Positions 44,331 to 55,386 of a DNA stretch of 64,000 nt are shown here, one piece after another. The stretch spans positions 1 to 64,000 of the forward strand of contig JAFMOC010000087.1 of NCBI GenBank assembly GCA_019802505.1, in the 5' to 3' direction. The position numbers were made by a program, and so were the translations under genes. Position 1 is the first letter of the stretch, and every line of letters begins with the position of its first letter. The DNA is from Corydoras sp. C115 (taxonomy: Eukaryota > Chordata > Actinopteri > Siluriformes > Callichthyidae). The notes beneath the pieces were generated by a model. That model was not told where the DNA came from, made no database searches, and saw only the letters and a program-made list of their open reading frames with translations.

Positions 44331-44988
44331 CCCTGGATATACAGTACACATGAAGATAACACTATCCTATACAAAAGCCTGACTTTGTAAATCTTAACTA
44401 ATGTAAGCCAGTTTATAAAGTCCTCACAATGTTCTCTACAGGTTGATCGAATGTTCTAGATTCTAAAGCCAAAAGTACAACACTGGGGACCTGTCGTCAG
44501 CCCGCCATGCTGCAGGAATATCATTATCCCGTTTATTTTGTGCACATTTATGTATTCAGCTCTCGAAAAGATTTGCGTTTGCGAAACGCTGTATTAATTA
44601 TGTTTTGACATGAAAATTAATTCTTCGAATCCGACAGAATAGGCTTCAGATGATGAAGCTAATAAAACAAGCGAGTGGATAATGACACGTACGTTCACGC
44701 AGCACTAATGTGCCGCTAATGGAACATGCTAATTTCATTTGGTAGTTAAGAAAACGTTTATCATTGATTTTTGGCTTTGTGTCTTTGAGCGGAGGGGGGA
44801 TTAGGATGATGGATTATCAATCTGAAGGCTGGGGATTTGAGAGTCCCCCAAAAAGCTTTCTATATGGTTCCTTGAGTAAGGCCTTAAAGGTGAAGGTTCC
44901 AGGGGTGCTTTCAGGGGTATCATGACTGACCCTGTGCCTTGTGTACATTGACTGAATAAAATGTTCTAACATGTTATGGACCATCGAA
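44331..44988. other. Unassigned; possible decayed V-SINE-like copy at 44800-44965
   Basis: GGATTATCAATCTGAAGGCT and CCTTGAGTAAGGCCTTAAAG parallel the better preserved SINE at 47175. Confidence 0.45.
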
Positions 44989-45227
44989 TGAGTTCAGGTA
45001 GCTGTGCCGTTTAAATAGCAATCCACCAATCAGAGTGCACCGGACTCTTAATGGAAGGCAAGTGACGTGTTAATTGGTGGATTGCTATTTAAATGGCACA
45101 GCTACCTGAACTCAATGCACTGGTCCATGACGTGCATTGAGTTCAGGTAGCTGTACCGTTTAAATAGCAATCCACCAATCAGAGCGCACCGGACTCTTAA
45201 TGGGAATGGCAAGTGATGTGTTAATTG
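44989..45227. repeat. Foldback (MITE-like) repeat with partial direct duplication
   Basis: Arms 44989-45030 and 45073-45114 are 42-bp inverted repeats with one mismatch (TGAGTTCAGGTAGCTGTGCC and following). A second left arm plus centre starts at 45138, 149 bp downstream, and stops at TTAATTG before the right arm. Confidence 0.9.
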
Positions 45228-45267
45228 ATTAAAAATGTAAATCTAAAAATATATTAGCAATAAAGAA

Positions 45268-45584
45268 AGGGTCGTGGTGGGGGGGGGGGTTCCCCATGCC
45301 CATCCAGGGGAGAACGTTTAGGGCGCTGGGCAGATAGACCCAGGACAGGGCGCCAATCTATCGCTGGGCACACACTGACACACACAGACACACTCTATAT
45401 GGGGCAATTTGGAGAACTCAATTGACTTGATCCATGTTTTTGAACTGTGGGAGGAAACCAGAGAACCTGGAGGAAACCCACGCGGACACGGGGAGAACAT
45501 GGAAACTCCACCCAGATGGGGATTCGAACCTGAATCCCTAGCGCTGAGAGGAGAACATGCTAATCACTAAGCCACCGTGCCGCC
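45268..45584 (-). mobile_element. SINE-W copy without tail
   Basis: Starts GGGTCGTGGTGGGGGGGG. It has the CAGATAGACCC variant with a long G run, so subfamily markers are mixed. Ends CCGTGCCGCC. Confidence 0.92.
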
Positions 45585-45692
45585 CTAGGTCGAGTTTAAG
45601 AGTCTTAAAGCTTCCTGTAAGAAGCTGTTTCTCAGTCTTGGTGTTTTGCACTTAATGCTCTGCAGTCTCCTGCCTGAGGGGAGCGGGACAAA
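45585..45692. repeat. Fish interspersed repeat fragment
   Basis: AAGAAGCTGTTTCTCAGTCT, TGGTGTTTTGCACTTAATGC, TCCTGCCTGAGGGGAGCGGG: a retroelement-like segment common in fish. A relative of it lies at 63835-64000. Confidence 0.6.
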
Positions 45693-45695
45693 ACG

Positions 45696-45832
45696 TAGGC
45701 GTCAGCCTCCCCACCACCACGGACATCTACAGCTCCAGACCTCCAGCATCATGAAGAACCCCACTGGGGTTCTTCATGATGCTGGAGGTCTGGAGCTGTA
45801 GATGTCGGTGGTGGTGGGGAGGCTGACGCCTA
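45696..45832. repeat. Near-perfect 137-bp palindrome
   Basis: Arms 45696-45763 and 45765-45832 (68 bp each, one mismatch) around a single central C: TAGGCGTCAGCCTCCCCACC ... GGTGGGGAGGCTGACGCCTA. Confidence 0.95.
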
Positions 45833-46252
45833 CTGGGTACAGTGTCATGCTTAAATATGTTTGCCATTGAAGTCTTTAAAGTGTCTTATAAGGCCTTAAA
45901 CCTTTAAGCATTTGTCTGCACCCTGCTCAAGGCAAGAATATTTCACTCCTCTTCCAGCTCTGTATTTGGCGGCAGAGCCGGCGGTGGCGACGGTCTCAGA
46001 GCCAAATCGACACCTGTGTGAAATGAGAGCTGAAGAACGATTGCCACACTAGAGACCGATCGCATTGTTCTACACATCACACCCTGTGATCACACGTCTG
46101 ATTCTGGAACGTCTTGGGGTACTATGTTTAATCACGAGCGTTGCCTTTAATTAGCTCGGTGTAAAAAGTTTCTGGATACCATAATAATGTGTTAATTGTG
46201 AAAAAGTACATTTAAGATATAATTTTTCGCCAATGGACTGCATTTTTTAACT
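45833..46252. other. Unassigned intronic sequence
   Basis: No gene or repeat recognised. Confidence 0.45.
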
Positions 46253-46590
46253 TTTGGCTTAGTGGTTAGCATGTTCTCCTCTCAGCGCTGGGGATTCAGG
46301 TTCGAATCCCCATCTGGGTGGAGTTTCCATGTTCTCCCCGTGTCCGTGTGGGTTTCCTCCGGGGTCTCCGGTTTCCTCCCACAGTCCAAAATCATGGATC
46401 AAGGTCAATTGAATTCTCAAAATTGCCCCATATAGTGTGTGTTTGTGTGAGTGTGTGTCCAGTGATTGATTGGTGTCCTGTCCTGGGTGTATCTGCCCAG
46501 CGCCCGAAACGTTCTCCCAAGGTGGGCATGGGGAACCCGCCCCTGTGATCCTAGTAGAGGATAAAGCGGAAGATATTGGATCGATGGATA
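46253..46590 (+). mobile_element. SINE-W copy, nearly full length
   Basis: Head TTTTGGCTTAGTGGTTAGCA; ends GATATTGGATCGATGG. Confidence 0.92.
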
Positions 46591-46624
46591 TAAGCATCAT
46601 TGATATATATATATATATATATAC

Positions 46625-47130
46625 ATACAATTCCATTCTGTCCATTCTACATACTTTGTTAGTACACTTTAGTATGTTCTCTGATGATAAGGACCCCCAC
46701 AAAGGAGGTATCAGGGTGGTGGATGACTCTGAGTACTGCAGTGATGCTGACATGGATGTGGTGTGAATGTGTGTTGTGCTGGTACGAGTGGATCAGACAC
46801 AGCAGTGCTGCTGAACAGAGAACAGCACACTAATCAGAACATCCATCCATTATCTTTCAGATACACCCAGGACAGGACACCAATCTATCGCTGGACACAC
46901 ACATACACTCACTCACACAAATACACTCTATATGGGGCAATTTGGAGAATTCACTTGACTTGATTGAAACTTGATGTTTTTGGACTGTGGGAGGAAACCG
47001 GAGAACCCGGAGGAAACCCACGCTGACACGGACTAATCAGAACATACAGGGGTCTGATCCACTTCTACCATCGTCCACCACCCTAATAACACCTGCTCTG
47101 TGGGGGAACATCAGAGAACAGAACAGTACA
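46625..47130. mobile_element. Dispersed DNA-transposon-like repeat interrupted by a SINE
   Basis: TGTTGTGCTGGTACGAGTGG with ATCAGACACAGCAGTGCTGC on the left, and GGGTCTGATCCACTTCTACC with CACCACCCTAATAACACCTG on the right, match a common non-autonomous fish repeat. The two parts are separated at ACTAATCAGAACAT by the SINE-W at 46843-47031. Confidence 0.75.
46843..47031 (-). mobile_element. SINE-W, 5' truncated, nested, with 14-bp target-site duplication
   Basis: ACTAATCAGAACAT at 46829-46842 and 47032-47045. The (ATCC) tail is at the left; it is truncated at CACGCTGACACG, with an internal deletion joining TTATCTTT to CAGATACACC. Confidence 0.95.
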
Positions 47131-47174
47131 GAATGTAACTGCAAAGTCCATCTATATGGTCAATATGGAAATAT

Positions 47175-47366
47175 GAGCTAGCTCAGTGGTCAGGGCATTG
47201 GGTTATCAATCTGAAGGTTGGGGGTTCAAATCCCAGGTCCAGTGTGGGTCCTTGAGCAAGACCCTTAACCCTCATTGCTCCAGGGATGTTGTGATGAACC
47301 CTGTGCTCACCTTGTAAGTCGCTTTGGATAAAAACGTCCAATAAATGACCAAATGTAATGTAAATG
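47175..47366 (+). mobile_element. tRNA-derived SINE of a second family
   Basis: A box TAGCTCAGTGG at 47179-47189 and B box GGTTCAAATCC at 47223-47233. The body CCTTGAGCAAGACCCTTAAC and 3' end TAAGTCGCTTTGGATAAAAA resemble the V-SINE/HAmo-type elements of fish with an L2-like tail. It ends in TGTAATGTAAATG. Confidence 0.8.
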
Positions 47367-47778
47367 AGCTGGACCTAATAAAATGGCCAGTGAGATGGTT
47401 GTGAGAGTGAATATCTGCTCTATTACAAACAAACAGAAGGAATCCTGATACATGTTGATGTATAACTCTAGAATTTCGACAGATTAGATATATCGGCATG
47501 CACATTTCTGCTGACTGGTCAGAAAGACCTGACCGCCCACCATATATGTATCTGACTTCCAGTCTCGAAAAATGAAAACATCAAATCTATCATCTGCTCA
47601 TCCCCTCAGCCTGATTTTCCTCCCACTCTCCCGCCACCTGTAACATTCCTAGATGAACGGCTTTAAGTGCTTGGTGGACGTCGGTGGCCCTCGTGGCCAA
47701 AAACCCGAACAAGCATGTGAATCATTGACTTCACTTACAGCCAATAAATCTATTGTGACGAGGAGGAATTGTGCAGAT

Positions 47779-47812
<34 letters not shown>

Positions 47813-48039
47813 CTTCACAGTAGGATTCTTTTAACCAAACTTGTCTGGAGTGCTTCGGAGTCAATTCCCTGACATTTCTGAAGAACACTTCATCTCGTCG
47901 CTTGTATCTCACTTTAACGGAGTTCGTCTCCCAGTCGCTTTCAGTCGAGTGATGTTAATTATGCGCTGCTTCTCTACTAAACATAAAAGTCACGGATTGA
48001 TGGAAATGAAATGAAAAAATCCAATCAAATTCTCCTTTT
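47367..48039. other. Unassigned; T30 run at 47780-47809
   Basis: A 30-base T homopolymer followed by GCTCTTCACAG; no gene recognised. Confidence 0.45.
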
Positions 48040-48042
48040 CTA

Positions 48043-48081
<39 letters not shown>
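48040..48081. repeat. (ATT)n microsatellite, left duplicate
   Basis: CTATTTT then ATT units. CTATTTTATT recurs at 48427, right of the SINE-W, so it probably began as that copy's target-site duplication. Confidence 0.9.
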
Positions 48082-48084
<3 letters not shown>

Positions 48085-48426
48085 TTCATTCATTATCTTC
48101 TGCTTCATACTCTATTAGGGTCGTGGTGGGGTTCCCCATGCCCATCCAGGGGAGAACGTTTCGGGTGCTGGGCAGATACACCCAGGGCAGGACGCAAATC
48201 TATCGCTGGACACACACTCACTCACACAGACACACTCTATATGGGGCAATTTGGAGAACTCAATTGACTTGATCCATGTTTTTGGACTGTGGGAGGAAAC
48301 CGAAGAACCCGGAGGAATCCCACGCGGACACGGGGAGAACATGGAAACTCCACCCAGATGGGGATTCGAACCGGGAATCCCTAGTGCTGAGAGGAGAACA
48401 TGCTAATCACTAAACCACCGTGCCAC
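48082..48426 (-). mobile_element. SINE-W copy between two (ATT)n runs
   Basis: Full length with (TTCA)n tail; head CCACCGTGCCAC. Confidence 0.93.
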
Positions 48427-48429
48427 CTA

Positions 48430-48480
<51 letters not shown>
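48427..48480. repeat. (ATT)n microsatellite, right duplicate
   Basis: Same CTATTTT start as 48040, with a longer ATT run. Confidence 0.9.
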
Positions 48481-48483
<3 letters not shown>

Positions 48484-48836
48484 TTCTTTCATTCATTCAT
48501 TATCTTCCGCTTCATCCTCTATTAGGGTCGTGGGGGGGTTCCCCATACCCATCCAGGGGAGAACGTTTCAGGCGCTGGGCAGATACACCCAGGACAGGAC
48601 ACCAATCTATCACTGTACACACACTCACTCACACAAACACACTCTATATGGGGCAATTTGGAGAACTCAATTGACTTGATCCATGTTTTTGGACTGTAAG
48701 AGGAAACCGGAGAACCCGGAGGAATCCCACGCAGACACGGGGAGAACATGGAAACTCCACCCAGATTGGGATTCGAACTGGGAATCCCTAGTGCTGAGAG
48801 GAGAACATGCTAACCACTAAGCCACCGTGCCGCTCT
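48481..48836 (-). mobile_element. SINE-W copy, full length, TTCA tail
   Basis: The second of two same-oriented copies separated only by (ATT)n; head GTGCCGCTC. Confidence 0.93.
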
Positions 48837-49007
48837 AGGATAAAGTAATTTAACGTAATATAAGGGTGTTTTTTAAAAAAGAATTGTTTAATATTTTGCT
48901 TGTTTAAAGATTCAGACTGTATACTATTATTTTAAATTTTTATTTTGAACTCAACTTCATTATAAACATTTATTTTCTGAAAAATACATAAATAAATAAA
49001 ATCTAGA

Positions 49008-49355
49008 GCCATGGCACAGTGACTTAGTGGTTAGCATGTTCTCCTCGCAGGACGTTAGCACGTTCTCTCCTCTCTATCTGGGTGGAGTCTCCATGTTCTC
49101 CCACGTGTCCACGTGGGTTTCCTCCGGTTTTTCCAGTTTCCTCCCACAGTCCAAAAACATGGATCAAGATCAATTGAATTCTCCAAATTGCCCCATATAG
49201 AGTGTGTTTGTGTGAGTGAGTGTGTACCCAGTGATAGATTGGCGTCCTGTCCTGGGTGTATCTACCCAGCGCCCGAGATCTTCTCCCCTGGATGGGCATG
49301 AGGAACCCCCCCGCGACCCTAATAGAGGATAAAGCGGAAGAAAATGGATGGATAT
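49008..49355 (+). mobile_element. SINE-W copy with head duplication
   Basis: TTAGCATGTTCTCCTCGCAG is followed by GACGTTAGCACGTTCTCTCC, a second partial head. B box lost. It ends about 160 bp before the pc exon at 49517. Confidence 0.91.
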
Positions 49356-49516
49356 ATAACTTACTTTAACCTAACGTAATTGGTGGGGAACCAAGAATTG
49401 AACCAGGGAACTTATGAAGTGCTGTGTATATAATAAGAACCATAAGCCACTGTATGCAATAAAATAATTAGATAATGATGAAAAAAACGTATAATTAATT
49501 GTTTTGTGTCACGCAG

Positions 49517-49679
49517 TGTGGATTTAGTTCACGCCCAGCTGAGGGTGTGCGAGGGCCGGAGTCTTCCCGAGCTCGGCCTCAGACAAGACAAGATCACGAT
49601 CAATGGCTGTGCCATCCAGTGCCGCGTCACCACCGAGGACCCGGCCCGTGCGTTTCAACCCGACACCGGCCGCCTGGAG
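49517..49679 (+). CDS. pc: Pyruvate carboxylase, internal exon (end of the biotin carboxylase core)
   Basis: This 163-nt exon begins with the last base of the split Asp codon and reads VDLVHAQLRVCEGRSLPELG, then LRQDKITINGCAIQCRVTT and EDPARAFQPDTGRLE. It matches vertebrate PC closely. The Arg of CRVTTED corresponds to Arg338 of E. coli biotin carboxylase, which binds the carboxylation substrate in that family. The acceptor is ACGCAG after a T/G-rich tract and the donor is GTACGA. It ends in phase 0 after GAG, so the next exon should start with Val-Phe-Arg. That exon is not visible before the window ends, implying an intron of more than 14 kb. Confidence 0.97.
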
Positions 49680-49689
49680 GTACGACTGC

Positions 49690-49993
49690 ATAATAATCTA
49701 TTTAAGACGATGCCATGCAATTAAAAAAGGAACAGTCGACCTTATTTGGTGAGAGCTTATTGCAATTAACATAACCTTTCATAGTATTAAATATTTTATC
49801 GTGGAGTATGATATAAGCCCCGTTCAATTAGGGTCACTCGGCTTACTAGACTATTTAAAGTCCCCTTTTTAGTGGAATTCATTACTTCCTGAGCTGAGCT
49901 ACAGTTGCGGGGCTGTTTTAAAGGACATAAAGCAAATGGTTTGCATTGGTTTGAATGGGCTCAATGGATGGGTGTTGGGATTTGCTTCCAGAT
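49690..49993. other. Unassigned intronic sequence
   Basis: Unique-looking, no feature. Confidence 0.45.
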
Positions 49994-49994
49994 A

Positions 49995-50252
49995 ATCCAT
50001 CCATTATCTTCCGCTTTACCCTCTACTAGGGTCCCCATGTCCCTCCAGGAGAGGGATTTCGGGCGCTGGGCAGATACACCCAGGACAGGACGCCAATCCA
50101 TCACTGGGCACACACACTCACACACAAACACACTCTATATGGGGCAATTTGGAGAATTCAATTGACGCCAAAAGCGCCTGAGACGTTCCCCTGGATGGGC
50201 ATGGGGAACCCCCCCGTGACCCTAGTAGAGGATAAAGCCAAAGATAATGGAT
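49995..50252. mobile_element. Two SINE-W 3' pieces in inverted orientation (foldback)
   Basis: 49995-50165 is reverse oriented (ATCCATCC tail to GAGAATTCAATTGAC). 50170-50252 is the same 3' end forward (GAGACGTTCCCCTGGATGGG to GATAATGGAT). Only about 5 bp separates them. Confidence 0.9.
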
Positions 50253-50884
50253 TAGTCATGCAGAAACAAGAAAGAGCCTTCCCCAAACTCATACAGTTGT
50301 CTAAAGTTGCACTGCAGTAGAACTGAACCATGAATAAGAGGTGTTTTAATACTTTTGCCCTTATAGTGTACCTCGTCTGCATAGCAACTGCTATCTGTAA
50401 TATTATTATGCTTATATCTAAAATTTCACTCGGCTGGAGATGCCTTTGAGTCTGGAACAAGTTTAAAAGGTTCCGAAGTTGATCCACAAGTGGATTAGAT
50501 TTCAGACCATTGGCAACTTGTCTGGCCCAAATGAAATCCAATCAAATCAGAAGATACTTAAAGGTGTCTCCAACTTTGCCAAAATAGCATTACAGGAGCA
50601 GAGGGTAGCTCGCACCACGGTTGATGTTCTATGCATGCTCATTCCTTCAGAAAGAGATTCACAAACGTGACCCACGTGTTGCCAGTCACACTGCACCTCG
50701 AACCAACAGCAAGTCGGTACTAACCTACTGTTTTCCCCTCGCCGAAAATACTTAACGTCTTGTCCTAATTATCTTTTAATAAACCAGTGGCTTCCCAAAA
50801 GTTAAAAATCAATATCCAATGTTAGATGTAATGACTGATTGCAGACTGATGCCACACCCATGTGCTTTAGATTTAATTGCAGGA
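50253..50884. other. Unassigned; possible DNA-transposon remnant at 50275-50380
   Basis: CTGAACCATGAATAAGAGGT and TTTTGCCCTTATAGTGTACC look like a non-autonomous fish transposon end. I cannot identify it. Confidence 0.4.
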
Positions 50885-51222
50885 CCATCCATCCATCCAT
50901 TATCTTCCACTTTATCCTCTATTAGGGTCGCGGGGGGGTTCCCCATGCCCATCCAGGGGAGAACGTTTCGGGCGTTGAGCAGATACACCCAGGACAGGAC
51001 GCCAATCTATCGCTGGGCACATTCACTCACACAAACACATTCTATATGGGGCAATTTGGAGAATTCAATTGACTTGATCCATGTTTTTGGACTGTGGGAG
51101 GAAACCGAGAACCCGGAGGAAACCCACACGGACACGGGGAGAACATGGAAACTCCACCCAGATTGGGATTCGAACTGGGAATCCCTAACGCTGAGAGGAG
51201 AACGTGCTAACCACTAGGCCCT
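50885..51222 (-). mobile_element. SINE-W copy, full length, ATGG tail
   Basis: Head ends GTGCTAACCACTAGGCC. Confidence 0.93.
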
Positions 51223-51246
51223 GGCCAATGAAATGTAATTAGCATC

Positions 51247-51392
51247 TACTACGGTCACAGAGGGGGGAGGGGAGGGTTTCCCATGCCCGTCTAGGGGAGA
51301 TTGTTTTGAGTGCTGGGCAGATACACCCAGGACAGGGCACTAATCTATCTCTGGGCACACACACTAATGTGTATAGGGGCAATTTAGATCCA
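51247..51392 (-). mobile_element. SINE-W 3' half, diverged
   Basis: ACGGTCACAGAGGGGGGAGG to TGTATAGGGGCAATTTAG, no tail. Confidence 0.82.
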
Positions 51393-51411
51393 CCATTCAT
51401 TGATTAATGCA

Positions 51412-51738
51412 ATATCTTCCGCTTTATCTACTACTAGGGTCGCCTGGGGGTTTCCCATGCCCATCCGGAGGAGAACGTTTTGGGCGCTGGGCAGATACAC
51501 CAGGACAGGACACCAATCTATCACTGGGCACACACACACTCACACAGACACACTCTATATGGGGTAATTTGGAGAATTCAATTGACTTGATCCATGTTTT
51601 TGGACTTGGACCATGATTTTGAAACTGGAGAACCCGGAGGAAACCCACGCGGACACGGGGAGGACATGAAAACTCCACCCAGATTGGGATTCGAACCGGA
51701 AATCCAGAGGAGAACATGCTAACCACCATGCCACCCAC
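51412..51738 (-). mobile_element. SINE-W copy with partial duplication of the centre
   Basis: TTGATCCATGTTTTTGGACT is followed by TGGACCATGATTTTG; head CATGCCACCC. Confidence 0.9.
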
Positions 51739-51742
51739 TTAT

Positions 51743-51770
51743 TATATATATATATATATATATATATTTA
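51743..51770. repeat. (TA)n microsatellite
   Basis: TA run abutting the SINE head. Confidence 0.9.
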
Positions 51771-52744
51771 AATATAAAGATGTCCTATACATACATAAGT
51801 ACATTAATGGAGTATGAGTGATTAATGCACTTCTCTTTATGCATTTCTATTTGCCCCTGTACCCTCTCACATACCCCATCAGTAATGGATGATTCTGCAC
51901 GAGTTGGTGATTAGAGGGTCTCAAGGGTGGTTCTAATTTCCCCACAGTGTACAGAACCCACTGACAGTTTCGTCCCCAGCTCCGAGACAGCACAGCGTTT
52001 GCGTGCTCCATTTTTCCTACAGAAGCAGCATCATTCAGCCATTAACCCCCTATACAGTTTCTACCCTCCGTATATTCCCCCGTTAACCTAATAATATGCC
52101 CGTGGCATATAGAAGTTAATGAGTTCCACCCCGACTGGTATTAATTAATCGGATTTAATTAAACAGGGTTGTGCGTCTGAGCTTGTATAATTGAATTTCA
52201 TATACTGAATTCTTTGAGCTCATGTTCGGAGCCCGACTGCTCGGCGTGTCCTTCAACTAAAACGTGACAAATTCGTCTCTCCATTCCCCATTGACCTTTT
52301 TCATTCGGCTCTTCCTTCCTGCTCGCACTCCGTCACGTTTTCTCGCGTTCCCATTTCTCTTTTCGATGACAGGAAAGCAGGACGGCACTTTAAAGACAGG
52401 AGATTTCGCATAGACATGAAATCCGGGTATTGCGTGCATAAAGACGAGAATTCGGGATTATTAAATCTTCTGGCGCCAATGCTAAGTGTCCGTGTCCGTG
52501 AATGCATGCGTGAGGGGATGCAGGGAAATCCTCCCGATTGGTTTATTAATAATGATGCATCAGCGCCGATGCATGAAATCAAAGCAATAACACGAAAGCA
52601 AAAGCCATCAGAGAACGCAGAGCAGGCTTGTAAGGACAGGCGACTTCCAAACAAGAACAGAAGCAGGTCAGGTTCATTCTTTGGAGATAAACAGAATCAA
52701 CACAAATACAAGCATTAATACAATAATATTTTATATATATTTAT
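51771..52744. other. Unassigned sequence, longest repeat-free stretch in the right third
   Basis: Mixed composition. Open frames on both strands at 52300-52700 resemble no family I know. A candidate place to look for conserved intronic elements. Confidence 0.4.
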
Positions 52745-53102
52745 ATCCATCCATGCATCCATTATCTTCCGCTTTATCCTCTAGTTGGGTCGCGGGGGGT
52801 GTTCCCCATGCCCATCCAGGGGAGAACGTTTCGGGCGCTGGGCAGATACACCCAGGACAGGACACCAATCCATCACTGAGCACACACTCACTCACACAGA
52901 CACACTATATGGGGCAGTTTGGAGAGTTCAATTGACCTTGATCCATGTTTTTGGACTGTGGGAGGAAACCGGAGAACCCGGAGGAAACCCACGTGGACAC
53001 GGGGAGAACATGGAAACTCCACCCAGATTGGGATTCAATCCAGGAATCCCTCATGCTGAGAGGAGAACATGCTAAACACTAAGCCACCGTTCTGCCCTCT
53101 GC

Positions 53103-53144
<42 letters not shown>

Positions 53145-53464
53145 GAATAGGGTTACAGGGAGTTCCCCTTGCCCCTCCAGGGGAGAACATCTCGGGCGAT
53201 GGGCAGATACACCCAGGACAGGACACCCAATCCATCACTGAGCACACACTCACTCACACACACACTCTATATGGGGCAGTTTGGAGAGTTCAATTGACCT
53301 TGATCCATGTTTTTGGACTGTGGGAGGAAACCGGAGAACCCGGAGGAAACCCACGTGGACACGGGGAGAACATGGAAACTCCACCCAGATTGGGATTCAA
53401 TCCAGGAATCCCTCATGCTGAGAGGAGAACATGCTAAACACTAAGCCACCGTTCTGCCCTCTGC

Positions 53465-53542
<78 letters not shown>

Positions 53543-53856
53543 GAATAGGGTTACAGGGAGTTCCCCTTGCCCCTCCAGGGGAGAACATCCCGGGCGATGG
53601 GCAGATACACCCAGGACAGGACACCCAATCCATCACTCAGCACACACTCACTCACACACACACTCTATATGGGGCAATTTGGAGAGTTCAATTGACCTTG
53701 ATCCATGTTTTTGGACTGTGGGAGCATACTGGAGAACCCGGAGGAAACCCAGGCGGACACGGGGAGAACATGGAAACTCCACCCAGATTGGGATTCGAAC
53801 CGGGAATCCCCAGTGCTGAGAGGAGAACATGCGAACTACTAACTACTGTGCCACCC
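52745..53856 (-). mobile_element. Three SINE-W units joined by (TA)n linkers
   Basis: Unit 52745-53096 has an (ATGG) tail. It is joined through CTCTGCTTTAAT-(TA)n-GGGAATAGGGTTAC to a second unit, and again through the same junction (53459-53554, longer TA) to a third ending CCACCC at 53856. The second and third units share CTTGCCCCTCCAGGGGAG. The same junction is found reversed at 54997-55055. Confidence 0.93.
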
Positions 53857-54303
53857 TACATAATATAATATGCGTTAAAATAAATTAAATGAAAATTAAA
53901 TGAATAATAGATGTTCACATATCTTTGATAGAACATTGTTGCAGGGTTGTTTTATGCTTTTTCTTTTTTGTTAAAGTAAGTGTTCCACTTCTCTTCCAGT
54001 TGCACTGCCCGTCGTTCTAGATAAAACAATATGGAAATTAGTCACGTCATCCCAGTCAGCTTCAATAACAGATATTTACTCCTGAATAGACGGTTATGAC
54101 AGACAATAAGCTGGAAAAATATGAGGCTATGTCAATATGAAACCTTAATTAAACTGACAATTTCCATCTGATGGAATGGATTTGATTCCTCTGCTCTTTA
54201 TTGGATCCCGTTTTTTTTGTTTTTTGTTTATTGCTGGATCTACACCAGCGTGGAGCACTCTATAAGCTTCAATAAATTAATATAATAATGATTAAGAATC
54301 CAT
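53857..54303. other. Unassigned AT-rich sequence
   Basis: No feature recognised. Confidence 0.45.
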
Positions 54304-54642
54304 GGCGGCATGGTGGCTTAGTGGTTAGCATGTTCTCCTCTCAGCACTAGGGATTCCCGGTTCGAATCCTAATCTGGCTGGAGTTTCCATGTTCTCCCCG
54401 TGTCCACATGGGTTTCCACCGGGTTCTCCGGTTTCCTCCCACAGTCCAAAAACATGGATTAATGTCAACTGAATTCTCCATATTGCCCCATATAGAGTGC
54501 GTCTGTGTGAGTGATTGTGTCCAGTGATAGATTGGTGTCCTGTCCTGGGTGTATCTGCCCAGCGCCCGAAACGTTCTCCCCTGGATGGGCATGGGGAAGA
54601 ACCCCCCGTTACCCTAGTAGAGGATAATGGATGGATGGATAT
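54304..54642 (+). mobile_element. SINE-W copy, full length, ATGG tail
   Basis: Head GGCGGCATGGTGGCTTAGTG; the GTTACCCTAGTAG variant near its 3' end is shared with the following copy. Confidence 0.93.
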
Positions 54643-54692
54643 AAATTACACATTAGTATAAAATAAATAATATTATATAATATATGAAAAAT

Positions 54693-55008
54693 GGGCGTCA
54701 TGGTGGCTTAGTTGTTAGCATGTTCTCCTCTCAGCACTAGGGATTCCCAGTTCGGATCCCAATCTGGGTGGAGTTTCCATGTTCTCCCCGTGTCCGTGTA
54801 GGTTTCCTCTGGGTTCTCCGGTTTCCTCCCGTAGTCCAAAAACATGGATTAAGGTCAACTGAATTCTCCAAATTGCCCCATATAGAGTGCGTCTGTGTGA
54901 GTGAGTGTGTGTCCAGCGATAGATTGGCGTCATGTCCTGGGTGTATCTGCCCAGCGCCCGAAACGTTCTCCCCTGGATGGGCATGGGGAAACCCTCGTTA
55001 CCCTATTC

Positions 55009-55048
<40 letters not shown>

Positions 55049-55386
55049 GCAGAGGGTGGCATGGTGGCTTAGTGGTTAGAATGTTCGCCTCTCAGCTCTA
55101 GGGATTCCCGTTCGAATCCCATCTGGGTGGAGTTTCCATGTTCTCCCCGTGTCCACGTGGGTTTCCTCCAGGTTGGACTGTGGGTTTCCTCCCACAGTCC
55201 AAGAACATGGATCAAGTCAATTGAATTCTCTAAATTGCCCCATTTACTGTAGAGTGTGTTTGAGTGAGTGAGTGTCTCCAGCGATAGATTGGTGTCCTGT
55301 CATAGGTGTATCTGCCCAGCGCCCGAAACATTCTCCCCTGGATGGACATGGGGAACCCCCCCCCACCTCGACCCTAGATGGATGAT
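54693..55386 (+). mobile_element. SINE-W dimer joined by (TA)n
   Basis: The first unit (54693-55010) loses its tail at GTTACCCTATTCCC. A TA run to 55044 and TTAAAGCAGAGG lead into a complete second head at 55054. It is the reverse complement of the junctions at 53097 and 53459. Confidence 0.93.

Noticed and set aside
47780..47809. Poly-T run as a retrogene poly(A) tail on the reverse strand
   Set aside because: No coding or SINE body lies upstream of it on that strand and no flanking duplication was seen.
52256..52718. Open frames of 60-117 codons on both strands
   Set aside because: Overlapping opposite-strand frames in a repeat-free region, with no recognisable family, splice signals or polyadenylation signal.
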